The notes: a model not told the origin generated them from the letters alone. Positions 43,428 through 53,356 are shown, numbered from the stretch's first letter. The stretch: 64,000 nucleotides of DNA from Palleniella muris (GCF_004792655.1 NZ_SRZC01000003.1:62001-126000), one strand, 5' to 3'. Program-made: numbers and translations.

Positions 43428-45194
43428 CTATTGGTTCTTTTGTTGTGATTTCAGTTTCGTCAGCCGTTTGTTTGCGTCATTATATGTTGGGCAAAGTCGC
43501 AGTGCCTTCTCATAATTGGAGATTGCAGCAGTGGGAAGATGCTCTTTTTCACATTCCTTGCCCATAATGACATATTCAACGGCAAGTTCCTTGAGAAATT
43601 CATCATGCTTTTCTCGTTCCTCCTTTTGCCTGCTGATTTCTTCATTGAGGCGGTTTATTTCCTGCTCAAGCAAAGTAATCTTCGACAGTTTCTTCCTTAT
43701 CAGTCGGCGTGCCACAGGCTTTTCAATGTCATAGCGCCGGTGTATGGCGACGAAGAAATGGTCAAGAGCATTTTGAAAGTCTCCCTTGTCAAAACAGTCA
43801 ATGGCTTCAGCATACTCAATATCAGCCTGAGACTGTCGCAATGCTGTGTCTATCGCCCTTTGGTCATTATATTGTCTGGCGAAATGCTTCACTTCCTCAC
43901 GCACAAAAATGTCCTTCTTACGGAGAGGTTCTTTCAGTGTAATGCCTTCCAAAGAGCGGCAACGTGACAAGGCAACATAAGTCTGTCCTCCTGCAAAAGC
44001 GCCTCCTGTCAGGTCTATATTAACATTATTGAATGTCAGACCTTGTGACTTATGGACTGTAATAGCCCATGCAAGGCGGAGTGGATATTGGGTGAATGTG
44101 CCAAGTTCTTCTTCTTCAACCTTCTTTTCTTTTTCATTGAACGTATAGCGGACATTGGACCATTGGGCTTGCTCCACATCGAAATCCTCACCGGCTTCTG
44201 TGTGGACATAGAGTTTTCCTTCGCCTTCATCCATTCCCGTGATAATTCCCAGCGTGCCGTTCACCCACCGTTTGTTCTGGTCATTCTTAATAAAGATGAT
44301 TTGCGCACCAGGCTTTAGCTCCAACTCCATAAGGGTAGGGAGCATGGACTCCGGGAAATCGCCTGTGATACGTCCCTTGTAGACGGATACTTCACCTTCA
44401 AGTTCATTCAGTTCCTTATGGTTGATATAATCAACAGTGTCACGCCGTGTGGAGAGCGTTATGGCTATTGAGTCGTCTGCATTTTGTTGTTTCACAGGCG
44501 CAGTGGTGACTCTGCTGTTGATAGCCTTGATGTCCGATTCCAAAACAGCTGATTCGCGTATACGGTCAAGGATGTTTATGAATTCCTTGTCAGACTGCCT
44601 GTACACCTTTTTCAGTTCTATGCTTACAAGCTGCATTTGTCGCCACACGTGTGCTGCAAAGAAATATCCTGAGGTGTAGAATGGCTGAAGAAGTTTTCTG
44701 TCATCATCCTTCAGGACTGGTTCAAGCTGATAAATGTCACCAACAAGCAGCAGTTGCTTTCCTCCGAAAGGCTGTCTCATGTTCTGAGAGTACACCCTGA
44801 GAACCTTGTCAATGAAATCTATGATGTCTGCGCGAACCATGGAGATTTCATCTATAATGATTAGTTCAAGTTCGCGTATAAGCTTTATCTTTTCCGCGCT
44901 ATATTTCAGTGTGCCGCGAATGTTCCTGGCATTATACTGAACATCGGTTGGCAGCAAAGGATGAAACGGTATCTTAAAAAACGAATGCAATGTCTGCCCG
45001 CCAACATTTATAGCAGCAATACCTGTCGGCGCAAGGATTATATGCTTCTTCTTTGTTGTCGCGTCGATATGCCGGAGGAATGTGGATTTGCCGGTTCCTG
45101 CCTTTCCTGTGAAGAAAAGGGAATTCCGGGTGCGCTCGATTATGTTAAGCGCATCCTTGAATTGCTTGTTTGAAAAATCCAATCCTTCTGACAT
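43428..45194 (-). CDS. Pif1/RecD-like DNA helicase with C-terminal repeat tail
   Basis: A 588-residue superfamily 1B helicase. Walker A GKAGTGKS is at 30-37, ILAPTGIAAINVGGQTLHSFF is motif Ia, IIIDEISMV is Walker B and LLLVGDIYQLEPV is motif III. WAITVHKSQGLTFNNVNIDL and YVALSRCRSLEGI form the C-terminal helicase motifs. After about residue 430 a helical extension follows (SQADIEYAEAIDCFDKGDFQNALDHFFVAIHRRYDIEKP, a coiled-coil segment, then YEKALRLCPTYNDANKRL), which looks like split TPR units. The role may be in genome maintenance or R-loop/G-quadruplex handling; this is inference. It heads the ExbBD-Lrp gene run. Confidence 0.9.
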   Translation of the reverse strand: MSEGLDFSNKQFKDALNIIERTRNSLFFTGKAGTGKSTFLRHIDATTKKKHIILAPTGIAAINVGGQTLHSFFKIPFHPLLPTDVQYNARNIRGTLKYSAEKIKLIRELELIIIDEISMVRADIIDFIDKVLRVYSQNMRQPFGGKQLLLVGDIYQLEPVLKDDDRKLLQPFYTSGYFFAAHVWRQMQLVSIELKKVYRQSDKEFINILDRIRESAVLESDIKAINSRVTTAPVKQQNADDSIAITLSTRRDTVDYINHKELNELEGEVSVYKGRITGDFPESMLPTLMELELKPGAQIIFIKNDQNKRWVNGTLGIITGMDEGEGKLYVHTEAGEDFDVEQAQWSNVRYTFNEKEKKVEEEELGTFTQYPLRLAWAITVHKSQGLTFNNVNIDLTGGAFAGGQTYVALSRCRSLEGITLKEPLRKKDIFVREEVKHFARQYNDQRAIDTALRQSQADIEYAEAIDCFDKGDFQNALDHFFVAIHRRYDIEKPVARRLIRKKLSKITLLEQEINRLNEEISRQKEEREKHDEFLKELAVEYVIMGKECEKEHLPTAAISNYEKALRLCPTYNDANKRLTKLKSQQKNQ

Positions 45195-45269
45195 ATTCTT
45201 GTACTTTCAGCCTATAGATTTTAACAGGTAATTTTCTTAAAATCAGCTACCTAACATCGCAACACAAAA

Positions 45270-45347
45270 AAGTAACACTTTATTTGGTAAAAGGTAACAC
45301 TTAGGGTAGCGAAAGGTGACCTTTCACCATATAAAAGGTCACCTTTT
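45270..45347. repeat. AAAGGTAAC-type repeat cluster, locus C
   Basis: Contains AGTAACACTTT (45271-45281), AAAGGTAACAC (45290-45300) and a perfect 13-bp inverted pair, AAAGGTGACCTTT (45312-45324) and AAAGGTCACCTTT (45334-45346). It lies 3' of the penicillin-binding protein gene, upstream of the helicase gene on the same strand; it may separate the two transcripts. Confidence 0.82.
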
Positions 45348-45410
45348 GATATGTGCGCTGTTATTCCACGATATTATATGCGTTAATCAGGGGGCATCGT
45401 GCATAGAGCA

Positions 45411-47894
45411 TTAAAGGTCTTCAAGCATAATCTGTTGCTCCTGCTTCTGTGCCGGTTCTGCAGCTGCCGGTGCCGACTGGTTGACAGGATTACCATCGTC
45501 GTCTATTTCTATCATATAGTCTTCGAAATCAAGACTGTCAACATCGAATGTGTCTTTTTTGTGCTCGTAATAGCTGTCACAGATATACATGCCACGCTCT
45601 ATGTCCGGGTCTTTCGGTATATCAAACTTTGCACGATAGTGCTTGAAGTTCGGGTCGTTAAGTACGGATTGCAAGAAATATCCACAGATAGGCAAAGCTG
45701 TGCGAGAACCTTGTCCAAGAGCACCTGTACGGAAATGGATACACCGGTACTCACCGCCAACCCATGCACCGACAACAAGTTTCGGGGAGATTCCAACGAA
45801 CCATGCATCGGAATGATTGTTTGATGTTCCTGTCTTTCCTCCAAACTCTGTATCACGGAATTCTCCGACATATCCCCAAAGCGCCTGGCTTGTTCCTCCC
45901 GGTTCGCGCATGCCTCCCTGCAAGAGCTGCTGCATAAGGAATGCAGACTTGTATGGTATGACCTGAGTCTCCTCTGTCGGTCCAACGTAAATTTCCTTGC
46001 CGTCATGGTCAAGGATACGTGTCACAAGGACAGGTTCATGCTCCATGCCGTTGTTTGCCACAGTACAGTAGGCGTCCGCAAGTTCAAGCAGGTTCACATC
46101 ACTGGAGCCGAGTGGGAGAGAAGGGGTTTCGTCAAGTGGGGACTTGATGCCCATGTCGTGTGCCGTGCGTGCGATATTCTTTATTCCCATTTCCTGACCG
46201 AGACGGACAGCAACAGAGTTGATACTCCTTGCAAATGCTGATTTCAGCGCCATGGAATCGTTGGTGAAGTATCCGTTGGCATTTGTCGGTGCCCATGTCA
46301 CCTCTTTTTTCTCTCGCTCGTCATAGACTTGCATTGAGAAATATTCATCACGTCGTTTGTCACACGGAGTAAGTCCCTGATTCATGGCTTCTGTATAAAC
46401 AAACAGCTTGAATGTTGAACCCGGCTGACGCATGGCGGTGACCTTATCGTATTTCCAATGGTCAAAATCAATGTCTCCAACCCAAGCCTTCACATGTCCG
46501 GTGTTTGGCTCCATGGCGATGAATGCGCAATGCATGTAGCTGACCATATAGCGGATAGAGTCCATAGTCGACATAGTTCTCTCTATCTCACCTTTCTCAT
46601 AATCGAAGAGTTTTACAGTGTGTGGCTTGTTAAGGTAATAGTTTACAGAATCGGAGTTCTCACCATATTTGGCAACCAACGCCTTGTAACAAGGCTGTTT
46701 TTGTGCGATTCCTTCAATGAATCCCTCTATCTCCTGATGCTTCTCATCCTGCCACGGTTTCTGTCCCGGCATGAAATTATCTTGTGTGCGGCGCAGTCCC
46801 CAATGGTTGTTGAAGTTCTGCTGAACTTGCTTCATCTGTTTTATGGCAGCCTGTTCTGCATATTTCTGCATGCGAGTGTCTATGGTAGTATAGATTTTCA
46901 GACCGTCGCTGTAAAGGTCATAACCTTCGTCTTTGCACCAATCTTTCAGATAGTCAGCAACAGCATTACGGAAATACTGTGCTTTGCCGTCATAATTCTT
47001 CTCAACACTGTAATTAAGCGTAATGTCTTTCGCTTTCAGAGTATCACACGCTGTACGTGACAAATCGTTATGGGCAACCATGTTTTCCAGCACTTGGTTG
47101 CGCCTGTTTTTCGAGTTTTCTGGGTTTACAAGCGGATTGTAGAATGTGGTTGCTTTCAGCATTCCCACGAGCACGGCAGCCTCTTCTGTCTTAAGTTTGT
47201 CCGGAGTTGTATTGAAATATGTCTTTGAAGCAGTCTTTATACCAAAAGCATTGCTACCGAAATCCACAGTATTGGCATACATGGTGATGATTTCCTCTTT
47301 TGAGTAGCACATTTCAAGCTTTATGGCAAGAATCCACTCTTTAGACTTCATTATGAGTATCTTAATGCCCGGAATGCGACCGAAAAGTCCCGTCGAATAG
47401 TTTGTACGCACGCGGAAAAGGTTTTTTGCGAGCTGCTGCGTTATTGTCGATGCACCTCTTCCTCCACGACCTGTAGCAGCGTCCTTCACCGCACCAAAGA
47501 GTCCTATGGGGTCTATGCCTGCATGCTTGTAGAAACGCTCATCTTCTGTATCTATGAGCGCGCGCCAAAACTGCGGGTTGACATCTTTGTATTCAACCGG
47601 TGTTCTGTTTTCATTGAAGTATTTGCCAATCTGCACACCATCGGCAGAGTAGATCACCGAAGCTTCGTTTGTTTTTGGGTGCATGATGTCAAAAAAGCCA
47701 GGAGACTTTCCAAACAGCCATAAAAAGTTCAAGTCCACGGCTCCAAGATAGACAAACAAGAGTACGAACATGGAGACTATGCCTGCAGCAGTCTTTTTGT
47801 ACCATGGTTTGCCTTTGTAAAGATTTTTATACCAAGCCCAGAACTGCTTAGACCATTTTTTGACTTTCCCGATATAACGCTTTGTTTTCTTCAT
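45411..47894 (-). CDS. mrcA: Penicillin-binding protein 1A, class A bifunctional
   Basis: Peptidoglycan synthase of 827 residues with one N-terminal membrane anchor (AAGIVSMFVLLFVYLGAVDL). The GT51 transglycosylase has DTEDERFYKHAGIDPIG and RGASTITQQLAKNLF. The transpeptidase has the active serine in PGSTFKLF, SxN in SINSVA and KTGTSNNHSDAWF. An acidic, proline/alanine-rich tail (NQSAPAAAEPAQKQEQQ) ends the chain. Start 47894 (MKKTKRYIGKVKKWSK) is preferred because the frame beginning at 47924 would start at the promoter element. Confidence 0.96.
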   Translation of the reverse strand: MKKTKRYIGKVKKWSKQFWAWYKNLYKGKPWYKKTAAGIVSMFVLLFVYLGAVDLNFLWLFGKSPGFFDIMHPKTNEASVIYSADGVQIGKYFNENRTPVEYKDVNPQFWRALIDTEDERFYKHAGIDPIGLFGAVKDAATGRGGRGASTITQQLAKNLFRVRTNYSTGLFGRIPGIKILIMKSKEWILAIKLEMCYSKEEIITMYANTVDFGSNAFGIKTASKTYFNTTPDKLKTEEAAVLVGMLKATTFYNPLVNPENSKNRRNQVLENMVAHNDLSRTACDTLKAKDITLNYSVEKNYDGKAQYFRNAVADYLKDWCKDEGYDLYSDGLKIYTTIDTRMQKYAEQAAIKQMKQVQQNFNNHWGLRRTQDNFMPGQKPWQDEKHQEIEGFIEGIAQKQPCYKALVAKYGENSDSVNYYLNKPHTVKLFDYEKGEIERTMSTMDSIRYMVSYMHCAFIAMEPNTGHVKAWVGDIDFDHWKYDKVTAMRQPGSTFKLFVYTEAMNQGLTPCDKRRDEYFSMQVYDEREKKEVTWAPTNANGYFTNDSMALKSAFARSINSVAVRLGQEMGIKNIARTAHDMGIKSPLDETPSLPLGSSDVNLLELADAYCTVANNGMEHEPVLVTRILDHDGKEIYVGPTEETQVIPYKSAFLMQQLLQGGMREPGGTSQALWGYVGEFRDTEFGGKTGTSNNHSDAWFVGISPKLVVGAWVGGEYRCIHFRTGALGQGSRTALPICGYFLQSVLNDPNFKHYRAKFDIPKDPDIERGMYICDSYYEHKKDTFDVDSLDFEDYMIEIDDDGNPVNQSAPAAAEPAQKQEQQIMLEDL

Positions 47895-47921
47895 GATATT
47901 TGTACGTTTCACGTTAGAATG

Positions 47922-47929
47922 CAAAGTTA
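47922..47929 (-). promoter_or_regulatory. -7 promoter element for the PBP1A gene
   Basis: Minus-strand TAACTTTG, matching TAnnTTTG, 28 bases from the ATG at 47894. Upstream TTG not clear. Confidence 0.5.
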
Positions 47930-47942
47930 CGCATTTTTATCT

Positions 47943-48839
47943 TTACTTAAGAGAGATGTCTATATAATTTATGATTTCTTTATATTCCTTTGGGTTAAAC
48001 CATTTTATATCTTTGTCCCTCTTGAACCATGTTTCCTGTTTCTTCATGTAATGACGGGAGTTTGACTGTATCTTGCGTATAGCTTCTTCTTTTGTTATTT
48101 TCCCATCAAAATAGGAGAACATCTCCTTATATCCAACAGTGTTCAATGAATTGAGTCCACGTTTGTGGTAAACGCTGCGTGCCTCTTCTTCCAAACCCAT
48201 TTTAATCATTTGAACCACTCGTTCATTGATACGACCAAAGAGTTCCCTACGTGGTCGTGTGAGACCGATTTTGACGACTTTGAACGGTCGCTTTGGTTTC
48301 TCTTTTGTCATAAAAGAAGAGTAGGGCTTACCTGTCTGAAGACAAACTTCAAGGGCATGGAGTATGCGCCGCGGATTCTTTTTGTCCACTGTATTCCAGT
48401 GCATTGGGTCAAGTTCATGAAGTTCTGCTACAAGAGGCTCAAGCCCTTCTTCCTCTAATCGGGTCTTCAGTTTGATGCGGATTGACTCTTCAATAGTCGG
48501 CATTTCGTCTATGCCATTGCATACTGCATCAAGGTACATCATTGAACCGCCTGTAAGCAGAAAGGTCGCATCCTTATCTTGCTTTTCAAGGAAACGCAGA
48601 ACATCTTGTTCGTATTCCGAAGCGGAATAGTAATCATCAACAGACAGATTACCAACAAAATGATGCCGCACCCGCTGCTGTTGTTCAGCAGTAGGTGCGG
48701 CAGTGCCTATTGGTATTTCACGGAAGAACTGCCGTGAATCGCAGTTTATTATCTCACAGCCAAGGTGCTTTGCAATATTTATGCACAAATCAGTCTTGCC
48801 TACACCTGTTGATCCGAGTATGACAACAAGTGTTTGCAT
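47943..48839 (-). CDS. miaA: tRNA dimethylallyltransferase
   Basis: Adds the isopentenyl group to A37 of UNN-reading tRNAs. The 298-residue protein has P-loop GSTGVGKT at 9-16, the catalytic NCDSRQFF, and RHHFVGN. It carries the tRNA-binding helical insert and a C-terminal QTWFKRDKDIKWFNP. Its ATG shares a base with the lpxA stop region (48839), so it is the last gene of the lpx operon. Confidence 0.96.
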   Translation of the reverse strand: MQTLVVILGSTGVGKTDLCINIAKHLGCEIINCDSRQFFREIPIGTAAPTAEQQQRVRHHFVGNLSVDDYYSASEYEQDVLRFLEKQDKDATFLLTGGSMMYLDAVCNGIDEMPTIEESIRIKLKTRLEEEGLEPLVAELHELDPMHWNTVDKKNPRRILHALEVCLQTGKPYSSFMTKEKPKRPFKVVKIGLTRPRRELFGRINERVVQMIKMGLEEEARSVYHKRGLNSLNTVGYKEMFSYFDGKITKEEAIRKIQSNSRHYMKKQETWFKRDKDIKWFNPKEYKEIINYIDISLK

Positions 48840-49612
48840 TATCTTAGTATGCCACGCTGGGCGGTCTCAATGAAATCAATGATGTATTGTATTTCTTTGG
48901 TAACTTCCATTGTGTCCTTGACTTCTTGGATTCCTTCTTTCAGAATGCCTTTCGCATAAATCTTATTGTAAGCTTCACGTATGGATGCTATTGTCTCGTT
49001 TGAGAAACCACGGCGACGCAGACCTACAAGATTGAGTCCGGCAAAGCGGATTGGCTCTTTGCCTGCAATAACATAAGGTGGAATGTCCTGACTGGTGCGA
49101 CTTCCTCCTTGAATCATGACATAACCTCCAATATGCGTGAATTGGTGGAACAGGCATTCTGCTGAGATTATCGCAAAGTCATCAACAACGACCTCACCGG
49201 CAAATTTTGTGGAATTGCCGATAATACAATAATTTCCTATGACACAATCATGTGCAATATGCATATTTTCCATAAGCAAGTTATTGGAACCCACTTTGGT
49301 TTTCCCCTTACTTGCAGTGCCACGAGATATGGTCACACTCTCACGAATGGAATTGTTGTCACCAATCTCACAGATTGTAGCCTCGCCTCTATATTTGAGG
49401 TCCTGAGGTTTTGTAGAGATACTCGCACCTGGGAAAATCTCATTGTTTGACCCCATTCTTGTACCTTGGTTCAAGGTTACAGAATTCTGCATCTTATTAT
49501 TGTCGCCAATAATGACATCGGCATCAATATAGCAGAAAGGACCGATAATATTGTTATCACCTATCTTTGCATCCGGGTGAACATAAGCCATAGGGCTGAT
49601 TTGGTTTGCCAT
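48839..49612 (-). CDS. lpxA: UDP-N-acetylglucosamine acyltransferase
   Basis: First step of lipid A synthesis: acylation of UDP-GlcNAc from acyl-ACP. The 257-residue left-handed beta-helix of hexapeptide repeats (VHPDAKIGDNNIIGPFCYID) has the catalytic histidine in MENMHIAHDCVIGN and a C-terminal helical domain. Four bases separate it from lpxC/fabZ and it touches miaA. Confidence 0.97.
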   Translation of the reverse strand: MANQISPMAYVHPDAKIGDNNIIGPFCYIDADVIIGDNNKMQNSVTLNQGTRMGSNNEIFPGASISTKPQDLKYRGEATICEIGDNNSIRESVTISRGTASKGKTKVGSNNLLMENMHIAHDCVIGNYCIIGNSTKFAGEVVVDDFAIISAECLFHQFTHIGGYVMIQGGSRTSQDIPPYVIAGKEPIRFAGLNLVGLRRRGFSNETIASIREAYNKIYAKGILKEGIQEVKDTMEVTKEIQYIIDFIETAQRGILR

Positions 49613-49615
49613 ATA

Positions 49616-51001
49616 CTATTTGTTTTTTATTATTTGAGCAGTGAATGTTGCCTCACTGACAACCTTGTCGCCAACGAACATGTAGCCTTTCATTGTCGCT
49701 ATTCCATGGCGTACCGGTCCTAAGAGCTCCACTCTGAACAACAAAGTGTCCCCCGGAACAACTTTTTTCTTGAACTTCACATCCGTTATAGCCAAGAAAT
49801 ATGTTGACCAGCTTTCAGGATTCTCAAGTGTGTTGAGAATAAGCAGTCCTCCGCACTGTGCCATGGCCTCAATCTGCAGCACTCCCGGCATTACAGGCTC
49901 GTTAGGGAAATGTCCTGTGAAGAATGGCTCATCAGTGGTTATATTCTTCAAACCAACAATCGAATTAGGACCAAGTTCTATAACTTTGTCGACCAACTGC
50001 ATCGGATAACGGTGGGGCAGGAGTTCACGGATGCGGTTGACGTCCATCACAGGTTCTGTTGTCGGGTCATATATCGGCGCCTGAATCTCATGTTTCTTTA
50101 TTTCCTTGCGAATCAAGCGCGCAAACTTGTTGTTGATTGTATGTCCCGGACGTGTCGCCACAATCCTTCCCTTGATATGCTTGCCGATGAGTGCCATATC
50201 ACCTATGATGTCAAGAAGTTTGTGACGAGTGCATTCGTTGTCCCATACAAGAGGGCGGTGCTGGATGTACCCAAGCTTTGTCGCATCAATGCGTGGCACT
50301 CCAAGTGTATTGCAAAGTGTGTCAACTTGTTCTTGTGACTGTTCGCGCTCATAGATGATGATGGCATTGTCCATGTCACCACCTTTGATGAGACCGGCTT
50401 GCAGCAGTGGGAATATGTCACGCACAAAAACGAATGTACGAGCTTTTGATATTTCCTCCACATAATTGTCCATGTGATCAAGAGTCGCGAATTGACTGCT
50501 TATGAACTTTGAGTCAAAAGAACACATGGCAGTGATAGAGAATTCCTCGTCAGGGAAAATCGTTATGCATGAGCCTGTCTCTTCGTCCTTTACTTCTATT
50601 TTCTTGCGTATGATATAGTAATCCTTTGGCGCATTCTGCTCTTCGATGCCTACTGCGTTTATTTTTTCGACATAAGGAGCAGCAGAACCATCCAAAATAG
50701 GAAATTCCGGTCCGTTGACTTGGATTAGGCAATTGTCTATACCAAGTGCATAGAGTGCAGAAAGACCGTGTTCTACTGTAGAGACATAAACATCACCCTT
50801 TCCAACTACTGTACCACGCTGAGTGTCAACGACACGCTCTGCAACAGCCTCTATGATAGGTTCACCTTCTATATCAATACGTTGAATTTTGTAGCCGGTA
50901 TTTTCAGCGGCAGGATTAAAGGTCACGGTAAGGTGTAATCCTGTATGAAGTCCTTTTCCACAAAGGGAAAAACTTCCTTTTAGTGTTTTCTGCTTAGACA
51001 T
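49616..51001 (-). CDS. lpxC/fabZ: Bifunctional LpxC deacetylase / FabZ dehydratase
   Basis: Fusion protein of 461 residues, usual in Bacteroidetes. Residues 1 to about 310 are the zinc deacetylase LpxC, the committed step of lipid A synthesis: VSTVEHGLSALYALGIDNC gives one zinc histidine and CTRHKLLDIIGDMALIG gives His and Asp. Residues ~315-461 are FabZ, the hydroxyacyl-ACP dehydratase of fatty-acid synthesis (LPHRYPMQLVDKV, TGHFPNEPVMPGVLQIEAMAQ). It abuts lpxD (shared base at 51001). The fusion ties LPS and fatty-acid output. Confidence 0.97.
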   Translation of the reverse strand: MSKQKTLKGSFSLCGKGLHTGLHLTVTFNPAAENTGYKIQRIDIEGEPIIEAVAERVVDTQRGTVVGKGDVYVSTVEHGLSALYALGIDNCLIQVNGPEFPILDGSAAPYVEKINAVGIEEQNAPKDYYIIRKKIEVKDEETGSCITIFPDEEFSITAMCSFDSKFISSQFATLDHMDNYVEEISKARTFVFVRDIFPLLQAGLIKGGDMDNAIIIYEREQSQEQVDTLCNTLGVPRIDATKLGYIQHRPLVWDNECTRHKLLDIIGDMALIGKHIKGRIVATRPGHTINNKFARLIRKEIKKHEIQAPIYDPTTEPVMDVNRIRELLPHRYPMQLVDKVIELGPNSIVGLKNITTDEPFFTGHFPNEPVMPGVLQIEAMAQCGGLLILNTLENPESWSTYFLAITDVKFKKKVVPGDTLLFRVELLGPVRHGIATMKGYMFVGDKVVSEATFTAQIIKNK

Positions 51002-52035
51002 TACTTATTAGATTTGAGTGCCTCAATTTCTTTTCTTAACTCGTTCAATTCTTTATATATGTCAGGAAGTCTTCTGAAGATTGCCTGGGAACGGAAATAA
51101 GGTTTCATTTCCATAGGAGGCGTGCCGATAAGCTGCTGATTATCCTTAATGGAACCGGGAACTCCTGATTGTGCTCCAAGCATGACTTTGTTGCCAATGG
51201 TGATATGTCCAGAAACACCTACCTGACCGCCGAACATGCACCATTCTCCGACTTTTGTCGAACCGGCAACACCGACTTGGCTTGACATCACTGTATTTGC
51301 ACCGATATCAGTATTATGGGCAATCTGCACAAGATTGTCAAGTTTCACGCCTTTACGCACAAATGTCGAGCCCATTGTTGAACGGTCAATACAAGTGTTT
51401 GCGCCGATTTCAACATCGTCTTCAATGGTCACTATGCCGATTTGCGGAATCTTGTCGTATCCATTCTCTGACGGAGCGAACCCAAATCCGTCAGCACCGA
51501 CAACACAACCGGCATGAAGTATGCAACGTTTTCCGATTTTACATCCATGATATATCACGGCATTGCTATGTATTTCTGTATCTTCACCAATGACTGCACC
51601 ATCACTAACAGTTACATGAGGATGAAGTATGCAACCGTCACCAACGGTTGCGTTTGCACCTATAGCCACGAAAGGACCTATATAGCAGTCTTCTCCAATT
51701 TTGGCTGTTGAATCAATGAAAGCAAGCGAACTGACGCCTTTCTTTTTAGGCTTCATTGACTCATAAAGCTGAAGCAACTTGGCAACTGCCTCATAAGCAC
51801 TCTTTACACGAATCAGCGTGCAGCTAACCTCTTTATCAAGTTTAAGGCTGTCATCTACAAGTACAATAGACGCTTCCGTCTCATAAATATAATGTGTATA
51901 TTTTGAATTTGATAAAAATGAGATTGCCCCAGGCTTACCTTCTTCTATCTTGGCAAATGTGTTTACGGTAGCATTATCGTCACCTTCTACATGTCCCTGG
52001 ATAAACTCTGCTATTTGTTTTGCTGTGAATTCCAT
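51001..52035 (-). CDS. lpxD: UDP-3-O-acyl-glucosamine N-acyltransferase
   Basis: Third lipid A step: adds the N-linked hydroxyacyl chain. The 344-residue protein has an N-terminal uridine-binding domain (to about 100), a hexapeptide beta-helix ([30 protein letters not shown]) with catalytic histidine region [22 protein letters not shown], and a C-terminal coiled helix for trimer/ACP contact ([19 protein letters not shown]). First gene of the operon; promoter at 52056-52086. lpxB and lpxK are not in the window. Confidence 0.97.
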   Translation of the reverse strand: MEFTAKQIAEFIQGHVEGDDNATVNTFAKIEEGKPGAISFLSNSKYTHYIYETEASIVLVDDSLKLDKEVSCTLIRVKSAYEAVAKLLQLYESMKPKKKGVSSLAFIDSTAKIGEDCYIGPFVAIGANATVGDGCILHPHVTVSDGAVIGEDTEIHSNAVIYHGCKIGKRCILHAGCVVGADGFGFAPSENGYDKIPQIGIVTIEDDVEIGANTCIDRSTMGSTFVRKGVKLDNLVQIAHNTDIGANTVMSSQVGVAGSTKVGEWCMFGGQVGVSGHITIGNKVMLGAQSGVPGSIKDNQQLIGTPPMEMKPYFRSQAIFRRLPDIYKELNELRKEIEALKSNK

Positions 52036-52055
52036 ATTTGAACTTATAATTTTTG

Positions 52056-52086
52056 CAAAAATACAAAAAGTTTTTGTATTTACAAA
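52056..52086 (-). promoter_or_regulatory. Promoter of lpxD-lpxC/fabZ-lpxA-miaA
   Basis: Minus strand TTTG (52086-52083), exactly 19 bases, then TATTTTTG (52063-52056). It lies in the 80-base gap after the HD-hydrolase gene and 20 bases before the lpxD ATG. Confidence 0.75.
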
Positions 52087-52115
52087 GAATTTGATAATGT
52101 TTTCAGCGTTTTACA

Positions 52116-53342
52116 TTATTCATTGGCGATAGCCCTATGGTAAGATAGATAATATTTCGGTTTTTGACGTGATAATAGCGCAGCATTAAGAAGGTCTGAG
52201 ACTTTGCAAATATCTTCTGTGGAACCATCCTTCGAAAGAACCTTGATGCTCTCTCCGTCTATGTCGTACATGTTCTTTTTGACAGAATCTACACTGTACA
52301 GATATTTTGTGTCTTCTTGTGATACGCCACAACGCTCCGCTAACCTTTGCTGCATGTTTGCAATGTATTCTTCAGAGATTATCTCGTCATGAATTTCCAC
52401 CTTAAACTGCTTGCGATTGATTAGAGCGTTAGCCAGCATGCTAAGTATCTTGTCATCATGATTTGCCCAGACTTTTACCGCAGACCAAATGTCATTATCA
52501 TCAAGCATGGCATAGTTGTACAATGCTTGCGAATCTTTCTCGAAAATATCCTTATTTATATTGTTATATATAAAATATCTAAGATATGGGGAACAGAACA
52601 ATTCCACACCATTATTAGCTAAATATTTGGCACGTAAGAGTAGATTGACAAGAACCTTCTCACAAGCGACAACTGTTTTATGAAGATAAACCTGCCAATA
52701 CATAGAGCGACGTGATGTCAGATAGTTTTCAATGGAATATATTCCTTTTTCATCTATTACAAGCTCATCCTCAATGACATTAAGCATTTTCAAAATTCTT
52801 GCACCACCGACAACCCCTTCTTGCACACCTGTAAAAAATGAGTCACGGTTAAGATAATCAAGGCGGTCCATATCCAACTGTGACGATATTAGCTGGTGTA
52901 AGAAATGCTTGTGATACTCATTCTTGAAGATTGACAAAGCAAGATTCAGTTGACCACCAAGGTCATGATTGATTTGCTCCATCATCTTCAAAGAAATGTC
53001 TTCATGGCATATTCCAGAAATCAAAGTGTTTTCCAATACATGAGAGAATGGTCCATGCCCAATATCATGCATTAGAATTGCGGCTTCAACGGCTTCTGCT
53101 TCAGAATCAAAAATGAATATACCTTTTTGTGTAAGGGCATGAACAGCCTCACTCGTTAGGTGGTATGCACCTATCGAGTGTTGGAATCTTGTATGTTGTG
53201 CTCCTGGGTACACAAAACTCGACATCCCTAATTGCCTGATACGTGTAAGTCGTTGCATCAATGGATGTTGGACTATTTGTAGGAGCAGCCCTTTTGGTAT
53301 CTTTATGAATCCATGGACAGGGTCGTTGATTATTTTCATCAA
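52116..53342 (-). CDS. HD-domain phosphohydrolase
   Basis: A 408-residue soluble HD-superfamily protein. NDPVHGFIKIP, QHTRFQHSIGAYHL (first metal histidine) and AILMHDIGHGPFSH (HD pair) match the dGTPase/SAMHD1-like branch. The last aspartate is likely in SQLDMDRLDYLNRDSFFTGV. Members hydrolyse dNTPs or related nucleotides; the exact substrate is unproven. It is the last gene of the purM-prfA-pyrF run, 14 bases after pyrF. Confidence 0.9.
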   Translation of the reverse strand: MMKIINDPVHGFIKIPKGLLLQIVQHPLMQRLTRIRQLGMSSFVYPGAQHTRFQHSIGAYHLTSEAVHALTQKGIFIFDSEAEAVEAAILMHDIGHGPFSHVLENTLISGICHEDISLKMMEQINHDLGGQLNLALSIFKNEYHKHFLHQLISSQLDMDRLDYLNRDSFFTGVQEGVVGGARILKMLNVIEDELVIDEKGIYSIENYLTSRRSMYWQVYLHKTVVACEKVLVNLLLRAKYLANNGVELFCSPYLRYFIYNNINKDIFEKDSQALYNYAMLDDNDIWSAVKVWANHDDKILSMLANALINRKQFKVEIHDEIISEEYIANMQQRLAERCGVSQEDTKYLYSVDSVKKNMYDIDGESIKVLSKDGSTEDICKVSDLLNAALLSRQKPKYYLSYHRAIANE

Positions 53343-53356
53343 TTTCCGGTTAATCG

